A DNA stretch of 53,381 nucleotides from Myxococcota bacterium (GCA_023150805.1 JAKLKF010000044.1:1-53381); one strand, 5' to 3'; numbered from the stretch's first letter, positions 32,852-43,799 are shown. Notes: generated by a model not told the origin, from the letters alone. A program made the numbers and translations.

Positions 32852-33759
32852 CGGAAGACCCCCGCGCGCGCGGCCAGGCCCCGCGCGAGCAGCGCGGCCA
32901 CCGCCTCCTGGGTCTCTCCGGCCAGCACGCCCACCGCGTCGGCGTCGTAGGCGTCCTCGGGCCGCCACCGCCCGGCCACCGGGATCGGCGGTCCGTACCA
33001 CAGGTGGTAGTGCACGGGCAGCGGCAGCGGGGTCGCCGGCACCGGCAGGTAGGGCGCGCCGAAGGCGTGGATGCCCTCGATCCGCGTGAGCTGGGGCCAC
33101 TGCTCCTCGGCGCCGACCACCCCGACGGGCACGACCGTCACCTGGTGGCGGATGGCCAGCTCGGCGAAGCCCTCGCGGAAGGGCCGAAGCTGGTAGCGCT
33201 CCGAGAAGGGCTTGCCGATGCCCGGGGTGCCCTCGGGGAAGACGATGATCAGCTCGCCGGCGTCCAGCAGGGCGTGGAAGTTCCCCCGGCTGCCGCCGAA
33301 GCCGCCACCGCCGGTGAACAGGATGCTCACCCAGGGCAGCGACGGCACGAAGTGGTCCATCACCACCCGGGGCACGCGGCCGCCGGCCGCCCGCCGGACC
33401 ACGTCCGTCCAGATCATCATCGCGTCCAGCGGCAGCGTGCCGCTGTGGTTGGCCGCCAGGATCACGGGCCCGGTGGGCGGGATGTGCTCGATGCCGTGCG
33501 AGCTGACCCGGAAGTAGCGCTCGTAGAGGAAGCGCGTGACGACCAGGCCCATCGCCACGCCGCCGCGGTGCATGCCGAAGGGGTCGTAGCCGTGGCCGTC
33601 GTCCCGGATCGTCGTGGCCATCGCCCGGTCGAACAGCTCGTCGGGGAGCAGGCGCCGGGCCAGGTGGGCCATGGTGGGGCGCGGTGGCAACAGCGGCCGA
33701 TGCGCCCGGGGGTCGAGGCGGCGGTCGAGGCGTTCCCGGAGCTCGCGGACGGAGGGCAT
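32848..33759 (-). CDS. PlsC-family 1-acyl-glycerol-phosphate-type acyltransferase
   Basis: 303 residues, ATG 33759. Motif I is ANHSGTLPLDAMM, with His and Asp six residues apart as in the subclass with HSGTLP rather than the common H-x4-D. Motif III is IIVFPEGTPGIGKPF, and RYQLRPFREGFAELA and VVPVGVVGAEEQ follow. It has no strong membrane helix. It would acylate a lysophospholipid or related alcohol with acyl-CoA or acyl-ACP. The downstream epimerase overlaps it by four bases; the large metallopeptidase gene ends 101 bp upstream. Confidence 0.92.
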   Translation of the reverse strand: MPSVRELRERLDRRLDPRAHRPLLPPRPTMAHLARRLLPDELFDRAMATTIRDDGHGYDPFGMHRGGVAMGLVVTRFLYERYFRVSSHGIEHIPPTGPVILAANHSGTLPLDAMMIWTDVVRRAAGGRVPRVVMDHFVPSLPWVSILFTGGGGFGGSRGNFHALLDAGELIIVFPEGTPGIGKPFSERYQLRPFREGFAELAIRHQVTVVPVGVVGAEEQWPQLTRIEGIHAFGAPYLPVPATPLPLPVHYHLWYGPPIPVAGRWRPEDAYDADAVGVLAGETQEAVAALLARGLAARAGVFR

Positions 33760-33860
33760 GGCTGCCCCCCCGATGGGAGCAAGGTCCGTGCCCGGCGCGG
33801 AGGGCCGTGCCATCGGGATCACCGCCGCAGGCTGGGGTGATTTGGCACAGTCCGGAGGGG

Positions 33861-36731
33861 TCAGCCGCCCCAGCGGACCGAGAACCAGGCCGCGTAGCCG
33901 TCCAGGGCGCCGCAGCGGTCCAGGTCGACCCGCCCCCTGGCCTCGACCACGCAGGCCAGGCCGGCGTCCAGCGTGGTGCGGGGCAGGCGGACCAGGGGCT
34001 GGGCCGGCACCGTCCCCTCCAGCCGCAGGCCGACCGCGCCGGCTGCCTGCTCCTCGTCCCCGTCCCGCAGCCAGTGGCGGGCGGCGAACAGGCCGCTGCC
34101 GCCGCTGCCCAGCCGCAGGTCCACCCGGTCGTGCAGGGGCCCGGAGAGCGCGCCCGGGGCCAGCCACGGCTCGGCCACCCAGGCGCCGGCCAGGGGCTGC
34201 GGGACCAGGCTCGAGGGCAGCCCGCCGACCGTGAAGGCCCCGGCGGCCAGCGCCCGCCCGAAGAGGCCTTCCAGCGTCCACGCCCGCAGCCCCAGGGCGG
34301 CCCCGGCCCAGGCCGAGACCTGGCGGTGGCCCGCGCCGCCCACCTGCCCCGACAGCCCCCCGCGCGGCTCGAACCAGGCCACCCGGCCGAAGCGCTGGGC
34401 CGCGTCGGCCCGGCCGTGGCCCGCCACCCACGCCGCGTGCGGGTCGCCGGCCAGGGGCAGCAGGCCCAGCCCTCCCAGCCGCCAGGACCAGCGGGTGGTC
34501 GGGCCCCGGCGGTCCGCCCCGACCAGGAGCTGGCCCCCGGCGCGCCGGCCCAGCGGCCCGTGGACCAGCCAGGCGCCGTGGGCCTCGACCACCCCGCCGG
34601 GGCCGACGGGGGGGCCGGCCCAGCGCAGGCGCAGCGCGCCGCCCCCCACGCCGCCGACGGGAGCCGGCGCTTCCTCCCCCAGGCCCCAGGCGCCCAGCAG
34701 CAGCACCTCGTGCCGGCCGATCACGTCGCCCAGCCGCAGGCCGGCCTCCACCGTGCCGGCGCCCGGTCCCACCCCACCCCCCAGCAGCGGCAGCCACTCG
34801 GCCTGCCCCAGCCCGTACCGGCGCGCCGTCACGCCGCTGTCGTCCGGCGAGAGGCCCTCGGGGGGATCGGGGTGCAGGGGCGGGCGCACCGGGGGCGGGC
34901 CGGTGGGCGGCGGCGGCGCCGGCCGATCCAGGCGCAGGGGCAGGCGGTGCAGGTCCACCCCGTCGCTGTCCAGGCCCAGGTGGTAGAGCGCCAGGCCGTC
35001 GGGGGTGGGCGTGGGGGCCGAGGCGACCCCCCGGCTGGCCGTCAGCGGGGACCGGGCGCCGTCCTCCGGCCGCACCGCCCAGATGTCGACGTAGCCCTGC
35101 TGCCCCAGGGCCAGCAGGACCGTCGCGCCGTCGCTCGCCCAGCAGGGGTCCGCCACGCTGGCCCCCGCGGGCAGCTCGGGCAGGGTCTCCGCGCCCGTCG
35201 CCAGGTCCCGCACCACCAGCCGCCAGGCCCCGTCGTGGCGCAGGTAGGCCACCCGGCGGCCGTCCGGGTCCAGGCGCGGCGCGTCGAGCACGACCCCCAC
35301 CGGCGGCGTCGACAGCGCCGTCACCCCGCCGGTCACCAGGTCCACCCGGACCAGCTCGTCCTGGCTCCAGCGCCGCCGCAGGGCGACCGCCCAGGTGCCG
35401 TCCGGGCCGGGATCGGCCTGGGTCAGGTCCGCCCCGCGCGTGACCCGCTGCTCCCCGCCGCCGGGCGTCCACGCGAACAGGTCCGGCCGGAGCTGCCCGC
35501 GCGCGTCCGCCTCCCACACGGAGATCAGGACGCGCTTGCCATCCGGCAGGAAGCGGGGGTGGGCCGCCGGCCGGAGGAGATCCTCTCGCGTGGCCGCGGG
35601 ATCCCGCGGCAGCGTCCGGGGGGGCACGGCGACCACGTCCTGCGGGTCGCGCGCGGCCGCCTCCTGGTGCGGGGCGAGCCAGTCCGCCAGGGCGTCGGGG
35701 TCCTCGGCCGTCTCGTAGACCTGCAGCAGGCTGCGGCCCTCCACGCGCCGGCTCACCACCAGGCGCCCGCCGTCGGGGGAGAGCGCCGGCTCTCCCGTGC
35801 CACCCTCCAGGTCCAGCCACAGGCTGTCGTCCGCCGCGCGGGCGCGCTCCTGCTCCATCGCGGCGTGGCCGACCTCGGCGCGGAAGCGGTCGTAGAGCGC
35901 CTGCGGCCCCTCGCCGAACACCCCCGCGAAGGCCTCGTCGAAGCCGCGCAGCTCGCGGGCCGTCACCCGCGCCCACAGGTCGGGAAGGGCGCGGCAGCCG
36001 CCGGGCGCCGGCACGTCGGCCGGCGGCGCGCAGGCCCGCCGCTCCAGCCACTCCAGGAAGGCGCTGCCGACCAGGTAGCGGTGGCTGCCCCCCATCCAGG
36101 TGTCGTCCCCGTCCAGCTCCTCGTAGGCCGGCAGGCGGCCGTCCTGGGCCAGCACGCGCAGCCAGGCCGCGCGCAGGTCGCCGTGGGGGCGCCCCATGCC
36201 GGTCAGCCGCCCCTCGACCACGGTGGCGTAGCCCTCGATGACCCAGGCCGGCACGCCCAGCATCGGCTCCACGCCCAGCAGCCCCAGGGTGCCGCGCCAC
36301 AGGGGGCTGCGGCTGGGCCGCATCAGGTGGACCAGGTGGGCGTCCTCGTGCACGACCAGGTCCTCGGCCCAGCTCCGGTACCAGGCCAGCCCGCTGCCGG
36401 CCGAGGGCGCGGTCGGGAAGATGGCCATGCGCGGGTGGCCGGTCAGCGGGATGGCGAAGCCGTTGGCCTGGCGGGCCGGGTCCATGACGACGACGTCGAT
36501 CGGCCGCGAGGGCCCGGGCCCCACCTCGGCCGAGACCCGGGCGCGGATCTCCTCCAGGCGCGAGGCGACCTGCCAGGCCCAGGGCAGGGCCACCTCGGGG
36601 CTGTGCAGCCGGTAGTGCTCGGTCTGCAGCGTCTGCCAGCGCTCGTCGGCGCCCTGGGCCCGGGCGGGCGAGGGGGTCAGCAGCAGGGCGACGAGGGTGG
36701 ACAGCACGACCGGCTCCGGCGAGGCGCGCAT
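33861..36731 (-). CDS. Secreted metallopeptidase - beta-propeller - probable outer-membrane barrel protein
   Basis: 956 residues with a signal peptide (to about ARAQG, residue 27). Residues about 30-290 form a gluzincin-like peptidase: HEDAH at 128-132 (HEXXH) and Glu166 in WVIEGYATVVEG as likely third zinc ligand, as in MA-clan peptidases. From about 300 to 620, TolB/WD40-like propeller repeats recur (ALSPDGGRLVVSRR, HPRFLPDGKRVLIS, RLDPDGRRVAYLRH). A Pro-rich linker is followed from about 640 by alternating Gly/aromatic beta strands ending in YAAWFSVRW, whose terminal Trp/aromatic strand fits an outer-membrane barrel. Function inferred: a surface protease or assembly factor. It is divergent from the Ala-rich gene, 38 bp away. 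Confidence 0.82.
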   Translation of the reverse strand: MRASPEPVVLSTLVALLLTPSPARAQGADERWQTLQTEHYRLHSPEVALPWAWQVASRLEEIRARVSAEVGPGPSRPIDVVVMDPARQANGFAIPLTGHPRMAIFPTAPSAGSGLAWYRSWAEDLVVHEDAHLVHLMRPSRSPLWRGTLGLLGVEPMLGVPAWVIEGYATVVEGRLTGMGRPHGDLRAAWLRVLAQDGRLPAYEELDGDDTWMGGSHRYLVGSAFLEWLERRACAPPADVPAPGGCRALPDLWARVTARELRGFDEAFAGVFGEGPQALYDRFRAEVGHAAMEQERARAADDSLWLDLEGGTGEPALSPDGGRLVVSRRVEGRSLLQVYETAEDPDALADWLAPHQEAAARDPQDVVAVPPRTLPRDPAATREDLLRPAAHPRFLPDGKRVLISVWEADARGQLRPDLFAWTPGGGEQRVTRGADLTQADPGPDGTWAVALRRRWSQDELVRVDLVTGGVTALSTPPVGVVLDAPRLDPDGRRVAYLRHDGAWRLVVRDLATGAETLPELPAGASVADPCWASDGATVLLALGQQGYVDIWAVRPEDGARSPLTASRGVASAPTPTPDGLALYHLGLDSDGVDLHRLPLRLDRPAPPPPTGPPPVRPPLHPDPPEGLSPDDSGVTARRYGLGQAEWLPLLGGGVGPGAGTVEAGLRLGDVIGRHEVLLLGAWGLGEEAPAPVGGVGGGALRLRWAGPPVGPGGVVEAHGAWLVHGPLGRRAGGQLLVGADRRGPTTRWSWRLGGLGLLPLAGDPHAAWVAGHGRADAAQRFGRVAWFEPRGGLSGQVGGAGHRQVSAWAGAALGLRAWTLEGLFGRALAAGAFTVGGLPSSLVPQPLAGAWVAEPWLAPGALSGPLHDRVDLRLGSGGSGLFAARHWLRDGDEEQAAGAVGLRLEGTVPAQPLVRLPRTTLDAGLACVVEARGRVDLDRCGALDGYAAWFSVRWGG

Positions 36732-36769
36732 CGTCGCACGCCGCGGGCAGGGCGGCGTAGACTGGGGCC

Positions 36770-37294
36770 ATGTCCATCTTCGACCTGCTCAAGAAGGCCT
36801 GGGCCGACTCCGAACAGGCCCCGGCGGCCACCGACCCGACCGCGGCGCCGGCCGCCGAGCCGGCCGCCCCGCCCCCGCCGGCCGCGGAGGCGGCAGCACC
36901 CACCGGCGCCCTCGATCAGCTCAAGGCCGAGGCGGCGAAGCTCGCGGCCCAGCAGGCGGCGAGGCAGGCCGCGGCGGCCGCGAAGGCGGCGCTGGCGGCG
37001 GCGGGGGAGGAGCTGCTGGGCGACCTGGAGAAGCAGCTCGCCCAGGGCCAGCAGGCGCGGCAGGGCCGGGCCGAGGTCCGCCCCGACGGTGGCGACGCCG
37101 ACGCGGTGGCCGCCCAGGTGCTGGCCGAGGCGGCCCAGGCCGAGGCTGCGGCGCGGGCCCTGCGGCGAGCGGACACGGCGCCGTCGGAGCCCGAGGAGGA
37201 CCCGGCCCAGGCCCGGCGGCGCGCGCGGGAGGAGCGCAAGGCCCGCGCGGCGGCCGAGCTGGCGCGCTTGAAGGCGGCGGCGGGCCGGGACTAG
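36770..37294 (+). CDS. Ala-rich coiled-coil protein of unknown function
   Basis: 174 residues, ATG 36770. MSIFDLLKKAWADSE is a clear start; a Pro/Ala linker (about 18-48) leads to a long Ala/Glu/Lys helix predicted as coiled coil (about 48-170) with the pattern A-A-K-x-A-A-Q-Q-A-A-R-Q. No signal peptide, no catalytic motif. Composition is strongly biased, so homology calls would be weak. It is convergent with the serine hydrolase gene, 12 bp away; a 5-bp stem (37296-37308) lies between. Confidence 0.6.
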   Translation: MSIFDLLKKAWADSEQAPAATDPTAAPAAEPAAPPPPAAEAAAPTGALDQLKAEAAKLAAQQAARQAAAAAKAALAAAGEELLGDLEKQLAQGQQARQGRAEVRPDGGDADAVAAQVLAEAAQAEAAARALRRADTAPSEPEEDPAQARRRAREERKARAAAELARLKAAAGRD

Positions 37295-37306
37295 CGACCG
37301 CCCCGG

Positions 37307-38947
37307 TCAGCGCAGCCGCAGGCTGGCGCCCGGCCCCAGCCGCGGCCCCTGGGGCAGCCGTGCCCGCAGCAAGGCCTGGCGCACCGCGGCGCGGTCGGGT
37401 GGGGCCGCGGCCAGGTCCTTGCCCTCGAACCGGGTGCCGACGAAGGCGCGGTTCCGGATCCACCGGCTCTGGCCGCCGTCCTGCGCGCCCAGGAAGGTCA
37501 GGTCGTAGGGGTAGCCGTCGAGGTAGACCAGCCACAGATCGCTGGAGATGGGCTCCAGCTCCGGCTCGACGACGTAGCCCAGGCTGGTCAGCAGGGGCAG
37601 CTCGAGGAACAGCGTGTCTCCGCCCCGCGTGACGAGCATCTCGCCGAAGCCGTAGGTGTCCTCGTAGGTGCCCGTGTGCAGATCCAGGCGCGCCGGGTCG
37701 AAGGTGTACTCGGGCACCGTGGTCGGGGTCGGCAGGCCGGCCAGGTCCTCGAAGGCCGCGGTCAACGCCGCCGGCCAGTACGAGCCGTAGCCGCTGTCCA
37801 GGATGCTGATGGCGAAGCCCTGCTCGGGCAGCACGTAGAAGGCGCTGCTGTAGGAGAGCGTGTTGCCGCCGTGCTCCCAGACGGGCACCGGGTAGTAGTC
37901 GTCGCCGATGGTCAGCCCCGGGAAGACGAGGATCCCGGTCCCGTAGCCGGCGTCGTCGGCGGTCAGCTCGAGCGGGACCCGGAGCGTGGTCATCTCCTGG
38001 CGCAAGGCGTCGGAGAGCACCGCCGGGTCGCCCTCCACCAGGAAGCGCGCCATCTGCAGCACCTGCGTCGGCGTGCTCCAGGTGCCCGCCCCGGCCGGCC
38101 TCGCGCTGGCGACGTCGGGCACGTCGTCGATGCCGACCGGGCCGTAGTCCGTGGCGCCGTTGAGCCCGAAGAAGTAGCCGACGCCCGTGGCGTAGTCGCC
38201 GTCGGCCACGGCCTGCTCCTTGCGCATGTACGTGCGCGTCATGCCCAGGGGCTGGAAGACGTCCTCGACCATCAGGTCGGCGAACCAGCGGTCGTCCAAC
38301 GCCTCGACGATGAGCCCGGCGACGTCGAAGTTGGGGTTGCTGTAGTTCCAGAAGGCGCCGGGCTCGTTCATCAGCCACAGGTAGGGGAAGAACACCTCCT
38401 CGTGGAAGGCGGCCAGGTCGGCGTCGTCGGAGCTGCCCGCCCAGTCGAAGTAGTCGTAGAAGCCGCCCTGGTGGGTCAGCATGTGCTCGACGGTCACCAG
38501 GTCGTTCCAGGTGTCGTCGAAGGCGAACTCGCTGTCGGGGTAGGCCTGGGCCAGGGTCGTGTCCAGGGTCAGCCCGCCGTCCTCGACCCGCTGCAGGGTC
38601 GCCAGCGAGGTGAACATCTTGGTGGTGCTGCCGAGCTGGAAGAGCGTGTCGACGCCCGGCACCTCCTCCCCCTCGGCGTGCTTGCGCCCCAGGGCCACCC
38701 GGCAGGTGACGACCCCGCCCTCCATGATGGCCGCCGACACGCCGGGCGCGTCCTGGCCGGCCAGGTCGGCCTCCAGCGCCGCGATGAAGGCGGCGTGCCG
38801 GTCCTCGCAGCCCTCCTGGGTCACCGTCCCGCCCGTGCCCCCGTCGCCAGAGCCCCCGTCGGGCGCGCCGCCGTCGGTGGTCCCCCCGGTGTCGTCGGCG
38901 TCCTTGTCGGTGCAAGCCAGCAGGGTCATCAGGACGAGGGCGGTCAT
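37307..38947 (-). CDS. Serine beta-lactamase-fold lipoprotein (class C/esterase family)
   Basis: 546 residues. MTALVLMTLLAC is a lipoprotein signal with lipobox T-L-L-A-C (Cys12), followed by an Asp/Gly/Thr-rich linker (residues 13-42) typical of this genome's lipoproteins. The penicillin-binding-like site is complete: Ser107-x2-Lys110 (GSTTKMF), Tyr202-Ser-Asn204 (NYSNPN) and His359-Gly-Gly (EHGGNT) in place of KTG, as in esterases and D-aminopeptidases of family S12. The last 120 residues are a separate beta domain. ATG 38947 has GGAGGA upstream and is divergent from the Lon-like gene, 72 bp away. A peptidase or esterase at the cell surface is likelier than resistance. Confidence 0.92.
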   Translation of the reverse strand: MTALVLMTLLACTDKDADDTGGTTDGGAPDGGSGDGGTGGTVTQEGCEDRHAAFIAALEADLAGQDAPGVSAAIMEGGVVTCRVALGRKHAEGEEVPGVDTLFQLGSTTKMFTSLATLQRVEDGGLTLDTTLAQAYPDSEFAFDDTWNDLVTVEHMLTHQGGFYDYFDWAGSSDDADLAAFHEEVFFPYLWLMNEPGAFWNYSNPNFDVAGLIVEALDDRWFADLMVEDVFQPLGMTRTYMRKEQAVADGDYATGVGYFFGLNGATDYGPVGIDDVPDVASARPAGAGTWSTPTQVLQMARFLVEGDPAVLSDALRQEMTTLRVPLELTADDAGYGTGILVFPGLTIGDDYYPVPVWEHGGNTLSYSSAFYVLPEQGFAISILDSGYGSYWPAALTAAFEDLAGLPTPTTVPEYTFDPARLDLHTGTYEDTYGFGEMLVTRGGDTLFLELPLLTSLGYVVEPELEPISSDLWLVYLDGYPYDLTFLGAQDGGQSRWIRNRAFVGTRFEGKDLAAAPPDRAAVRQALLRARLPQGPRLGPGASLRLR

Positions 38948-39019
38948 GCTTCCTCCTGCCGCGGGGTGTATCCCGAGGCGTCGCCGTTCACGGATAGGCC
39001 TGGACACCGGAGGAGCCCG

Positions 39020-41461
39020 ATGGCGCCACGCCCCGCACCCCGCCCCGACCCCAGCGCCGCGGTGGAACCCCTGCCGGTCGAGCACCTGCGCTGGACCTGC
39101 GACCCGGCCACCCTGGGCTTCGCCTCGACCGAGGACCTGCCCGACATCGACCGGATCATCGGGCAGGACCGTGCGGTGCAGGCGATCCGCTTCGCCATCG
39201 GCGTCCGGCACCACGGCTACAACCTGTTCGCGCTGGGCCCCGGCGGCGTCGGCAAGCACCACGTCCTGCGCCGCTTCCTGGAGCAGGAGGCCCGCCAGTG
39301 CCCCGTGCCCGGCGACTGGTGCTACGTGCACCCCATGGGCGAGGACACCGCCCCCCGCGCGCTGGGCCTGCCCGCCGGCGAGGGCCCGCGCCTGCGCGAC
39401 GACGTGGCGAAGCTGGTGGCCAGCCTCAAGGTCGCGCTGCCCGCGGCCTTCGAGGGGGACGACTACCTCTCCCGCCGCCAGCGCCTGCGCGCCCAGGCCG
39501 AGAAGGACGAGGAGGCCGCCCTGGCCGAGGTCAAGGTCGAGGCCCGGGCCCACGACCTGGTCGTGCTGCGCGCCGAGGACGGCGTGGTGCTGGCCCCCCT
39601 CAAGGACGGCGAGGTCATCCCCAACGAACAGTTCGAGACCCTGCCCACCGCCGAGCGGGAGCACATCGAGGCCGAGCTGGCCGTGATGAGCGACCGGGTC
39701 TACGAGGCGGTCCGCCGCCTGCCCTCGCTCAAGAAGAAGGCCGCCGAGGCCCAGGCCGAGCTGGACCGCGAGGTCGGCCAGGCGGTGGTGGGGCCGGCCT
39801 TCGCCGAGCTGCGCGCCGCCTGGGCCCACGACGAGGTGCGGGACTGGCTGCACCGCTTCGAGCAGGACGTGATGGCCAACCTGCCGCGCTTCCTGCCGGC
39901 GGCCGAGGACGAGGTCGAGCTGCCCGAAGCCCTGGAGCAGGCCGTCGCCGAGGAGGGCGGCTGGGTCGACCTGCGCCGCTACAAGGTCAACGTCCTGGTC
40001 AGCCACCAGGGCCGCCAGGGGGCGCCGGTGGTGCGCGAGGACGACCCCACCCTGGGCAACCTGCTCGGCCGCGTCGAGCACGTCGCCGCCTTCGGGGCCC
40101 TGACCACCGACTTCACCCGGATCCGGCCCGGCGCCCTGCACAAGGCCAACGGCGGCTTCCTGCTGCTGGAGGCCCGCCGCCTGCTGGAGGAGCCCCTGGC
40201 CTGGGAGCACCTCAAGCAGGCGCTGCGCCACAGCGAGCTGCGGATCCCCAGCCCCTCGCTGGCCGGCGGCGTCGTGACCGCGATCACGCTCGAGCCGCAG
40301 CCCATCCCCCTGCAGGTCAAGGTCGTCCTGGTCGGGGAGCGGTTGCTCTACTACCTGCTCAACGAGGGGGACCCCGAGCTGTCGCGCCTGTTCAAGGTGA
40401 CGGCGGACTTCGAGGAGGACATGCCCCGCACGGCGGAGAGCCAGGCCATGGCCGCCCGCCTGCTCGCCACCCTGGCCCGGGAGGAGAGCCTGCGCCCGCT
40501 GGACGCCTCGGCGGTCGCGCGGACCCTGGAGGAGTCGGTGCGCCTGGCCGGCGACCAGGGGCGGCTCTCCACCCACGTCGAGTCGCTCGTCGACCTGCTG
40601 CGCGAGGCCGACCACGCCGCGGGGCTGGCCGGGCGGTCGCGGATCGAGGCCCAGGACGTGGCCTCGGCCCTGAAGGCGCGGCGGTACCGCGAGGGGCGGC
40701 TGGAGGAGCGCACCCGCCGCCAGGTGCTGGAGGGCCTGGTTCGCCTGCCCACCGAGGGGCAGGCCGTGGGCGAGGTCAACGGCCTGGCGGTCCTGGAGCT
40801 GGGACGGACGATCTTCGGCCAGGCGACCCGCCTGGGCGCCCGGGTGCGCCTGGGCGACGGCGACATCGTCGACATCGAGCACGAGGTCGAGCTGGGTGGC
40901 CCCATCCACAGCAAGGGCGTGCACATCCTCAAGGGCTTCCTGGGCGGCCGCTTCGGCAGCGAGTCGCCCCTGTCCTTCTCGGCGACGGTCGCCTTCGAGC
41001 AGAGCTACGGCGAGGTCGAGGGCGACAGCGCCTCGCTGGCCGAGACCTGCGCGCTGCTGTCGGCGCTGGCCGAGCTGCCGCTGCGCCAGGACCTGGCCGT
41101 GACCGGCTCGGTCGACCAGCAGGGGCGGGTGCAGGCGGTGGGCGGCGTCAACGAGAAGGTCGAGGGCTGGTACGACCTGTGCGCCGCGCGGGGGCTCAGC
41201 GGCACCCAGGGCGTCATCGTGCCCCGCGCCACCGTGCCGGCGCTCCAGCTCCGGCCGGACCTGGTCCAGGCGGCGCGCGAGGGTCGCTTCGCCGTCTACG
41301 CCGTCGAGGACGTGGACCAGGCCGTGGCCCTGCTCACCGGCGTGCCGGCGGGGCGCCGCACGGCCCGCGGCGGCTGGACCCGCGGCAGCGTCAACGCCCG
41401 CGTGGCGGCGCGCCTGGCGCGGATGACCGAGCTGGCGCGGAGCGACCGCGGGGAGGGCTGA
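39020..41461 (+). CDS. Lon-family ATP-dependent protease (AAA_32 type)
   Basis: 813 residues, ATG 39020 with GGAGG upstream. Walker A is GPGGVGKHHVLRR: Lys present, but His replaces the usual Thr/Ser, a variant this subfamily tends to show. A long coiled-coil insert (about 150-270) interrupts the AAA module. A GALHKANGGFLLLEARRLL segment (Walker B region) follows. The C-terminal Lon protease domain carries the Ser-Lys dyad: Ser in VEGDSASLAETCALL and Lys in GGVNEKVEGWYD. It lacks the LAN substrate domain of classic Lon. Homologues of this class are near 800 residues. The downstream 2H gene starts 58 bp later. Confidence 0.93.
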   Translation: MAPRPAPRPDPSAAVEPLPVEHLRWTCDPATLGFASTEDLPDIDRIIGQDRAVQAIRFAIGVRHHGYNLFALGPGGVGKHHVLRRFLEQEARQCPVPGDWCYVHPMGEDTAPRALGLPAGEGPRLRDDVAKLVASLKVALPAAFEGDDYLSRRQRLRAQAEKDEEAALAEVKVEARAHDLVVLRAEDGVVLAPLKDGEVIPNEQFETLPTAEREHIEAELAVMSDRVYEAVRRLPSLKKKAAEAQAELDREVGQAVVGPAFAELRAAWAHDEVRDWLHRFEQDVMANLPRFLPAAEDEVELPEALEQAVAEEGGWVDLRRYKVNVLVSHQGRQGAPVVREDDPTLGNLLGRVEHVAAFGALTTDFTRIRPGALHKANGGFLLLEARRLLEEPLAWEHLKQALRHSELRIPSPSLAGGVVTAITLEPQPIPLQVKVVLVGERLLYYLLNEGDPELSRLFKVTADFEEDMPRTAESQAMAARLLATLAREESLRPLDASAVARTLEESVRLAGDQGRLSTHVESLVDLLREADHAAGLAGRSRIEAQDVASALKARRYREGRLEERTRRQVLEGLVRLPTEGQAVGEVNGLAVLELGRTIFGQATRLGARVRLGDGDIVDIEHEVELGGPIHSKGVHILKGFLGGRFGSESPLSFSATVAFEQSYGEVEGDSASLAETCALLSALAELPLRQDLAVTGSVDQQGRVQAVGGVNEKVEGWYDLCAARGLSGTQGVIVPRATVPALQLRPDLVQAAREGRFAVYAVEDVDQAVALLTGVPAGRRTARGGWTRGSVNARVAARLARMTELARSDRGEG

Positions 41462-41519
41462 CGGCGGGCCGAGAGACCGGGAGTGGCACCGCGCGCCGCG
41501 CCCGGCTAGCGACCGGGCC

Positions 41520-42105
41520 ATGCCGACCGGCCAGACCGCCGTCATCCTGCCCGTGCCCGAGGCCGAGCCCCTGGTCCGCACCTGGCGCGCCCGCTTCGAC
41601 AAGCACGCCGCCCAGGGCGTACCGGCCCCCATCACCTTGATCTCGCCCTACCTGCCCCTGCCCGCCGCCCGCGCGGCGCTCCCGCGCGCCCTGGGCCTCC
41701 TGGCGCGCGGCCCGCTCCGCTTCACCCTGCGTGGGCTGGTCCGGTGGCCCAACCTCGCCGTGCTGGTGCCCGATCCCGACGACGGCCTGCGGCGCCTGGT
41801 CCGGGCTCTGGCAGCCCCCCATGCGCTGCTGCCCTACCTGGGACGGTACGGCGAGGCCGTGCGCCCCCACCTGACCGTCGCCTATGGCGCCGACCTGCCC
41901 GCCCTGACCCGCGCCCGCTTCGACGCCATCGCCGCCGACGTCGAGCCCCGGCTGCCCCTGTCCTGCACGGGGCGTGAGCTGCTGCTGCTGGTGCGCCAGG
42001 ACGGTCGCTGGGCGGTCGACCTCTCCCTGCCGCTCCCCCCCCCTGGGAATCACAGGCAGCTCTGCGATACCATGGGGAAGTCCCTCCCAGACCCGGAGTC
42101 CCCCC

Positions 42106-42116
<11 letters not shown>
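41520..42116 (+). CDS. 2'-5' RNA ligase-like 2H phosphoesterase, first motif degenerate
   Basis: 198 residues, ATG 41520. The fold follows the 2H family, but the first H-x-T motif reads APITLISPYLP, with Pro in the His position, while the second, His117-Leu-Thr (RPHLTVAYG), is intact. Catalysis needs both His, so this may be inactive or use another residue. Size agrees with bacterial LigT/ThpR-like proteins. The 3' end overlaps the histidine kinase start by 11 bp in another frame, so the last 20 or so residues (NHRQL onward) are not conserved-looking and could be an extended tail. Confidence 0.75.
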
Positions 42117-43205
<1,089 letters not shown>

Positions 43206-43209
<4 letters not shown>

Positions 43210-43781
43210 TCGCCCTGGCCGCCCTGGCCCTGGCCCTGGGCGCCGGCCCGGCCCGCGCCGACGACCTGGGCGACCTGCTCCGCCAGGGTGACCTGGTGCT
43301 CATCACGCCGACCGCCGACGGCCGCGTCCAGGGTGTGCGCACCTGGTCCTGGTACGACGCGCCCGTCGACGTCGTCTGGCAGCAGATCGTCGCCTACGAC
43401 GCCTACGCGGAGTGGATGCCCCGGGTGCACAGCGTCGAGGTGCTCGGCCGCGGCGAGGGCTTCGTCGACATCCGCTGGACGCTGAAGGTGCCGGGCCCCA
43501 AGCTGGTCTTCGCCGCGCGCTACCACGTCGACGAGGCCAGCCGGACCATCCGCGGACAGTGGCTCGAAGGCGCCCTGGAGGGCAGCTCCTGGACCTGGCA
43601 CCTGGTACCGGACGGCGGCGGCACCCGGGTCGAGCGGGAGCTCAAGACGACCGCGGTCACCGACTCCTGGCTGCTCCAGCAGTTCGACGACCGCTGGCAC
43701 ACGCTGGAGTTCGGCATCAACGCCGCCACGCCGATCGTCGAGGCCCAGGGGATGCGGCAGGCCCTGCGCGGCCGGCGCTGA
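43206..43781 (+). CDS. Exported SRPBCC (START-like) protein
   Basis: 191 residues from GTG 43206, overlapping the kinase stop. A signal peptide ends near GPARA (residue 18). The rest is a SRPBCC/polyketide-cyclase fold: WYDAPVDVVWQQIVAYDAYAEWMP is the usual start, followed by VRWTLKVP-like strands, a DGGGTRVERELKTTA strand and a final helix (LLQQFDDRWHTLEFG). Such exported forms may bind a hydrophobic ligand in the periplasm. Its position suggests a ligand-sensing partner of the kinase, but the kinase has no membrane part, so this link is weak. Confidence 0.85.
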
Positions 43782-43799
43782 GGGGTCCCGCCCGGCGGC

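Noticed and set aside
37296..37308. Terminator hairpin GACCG-CCC-CGGTC between convergent genes
   Set aside because: Only a 5-bp stem with a 3-nt loop, no T-run, and it overlaps a stop codon. Too weak to list as a terminator.
39020..39300. Inactivation of the Lon-like ATPase because of GKH in Walker A
   Set aside because: The Lys is kept and a His after it seems common in this AAA_32 Lon subgroup, so I do not treat it as a loss.
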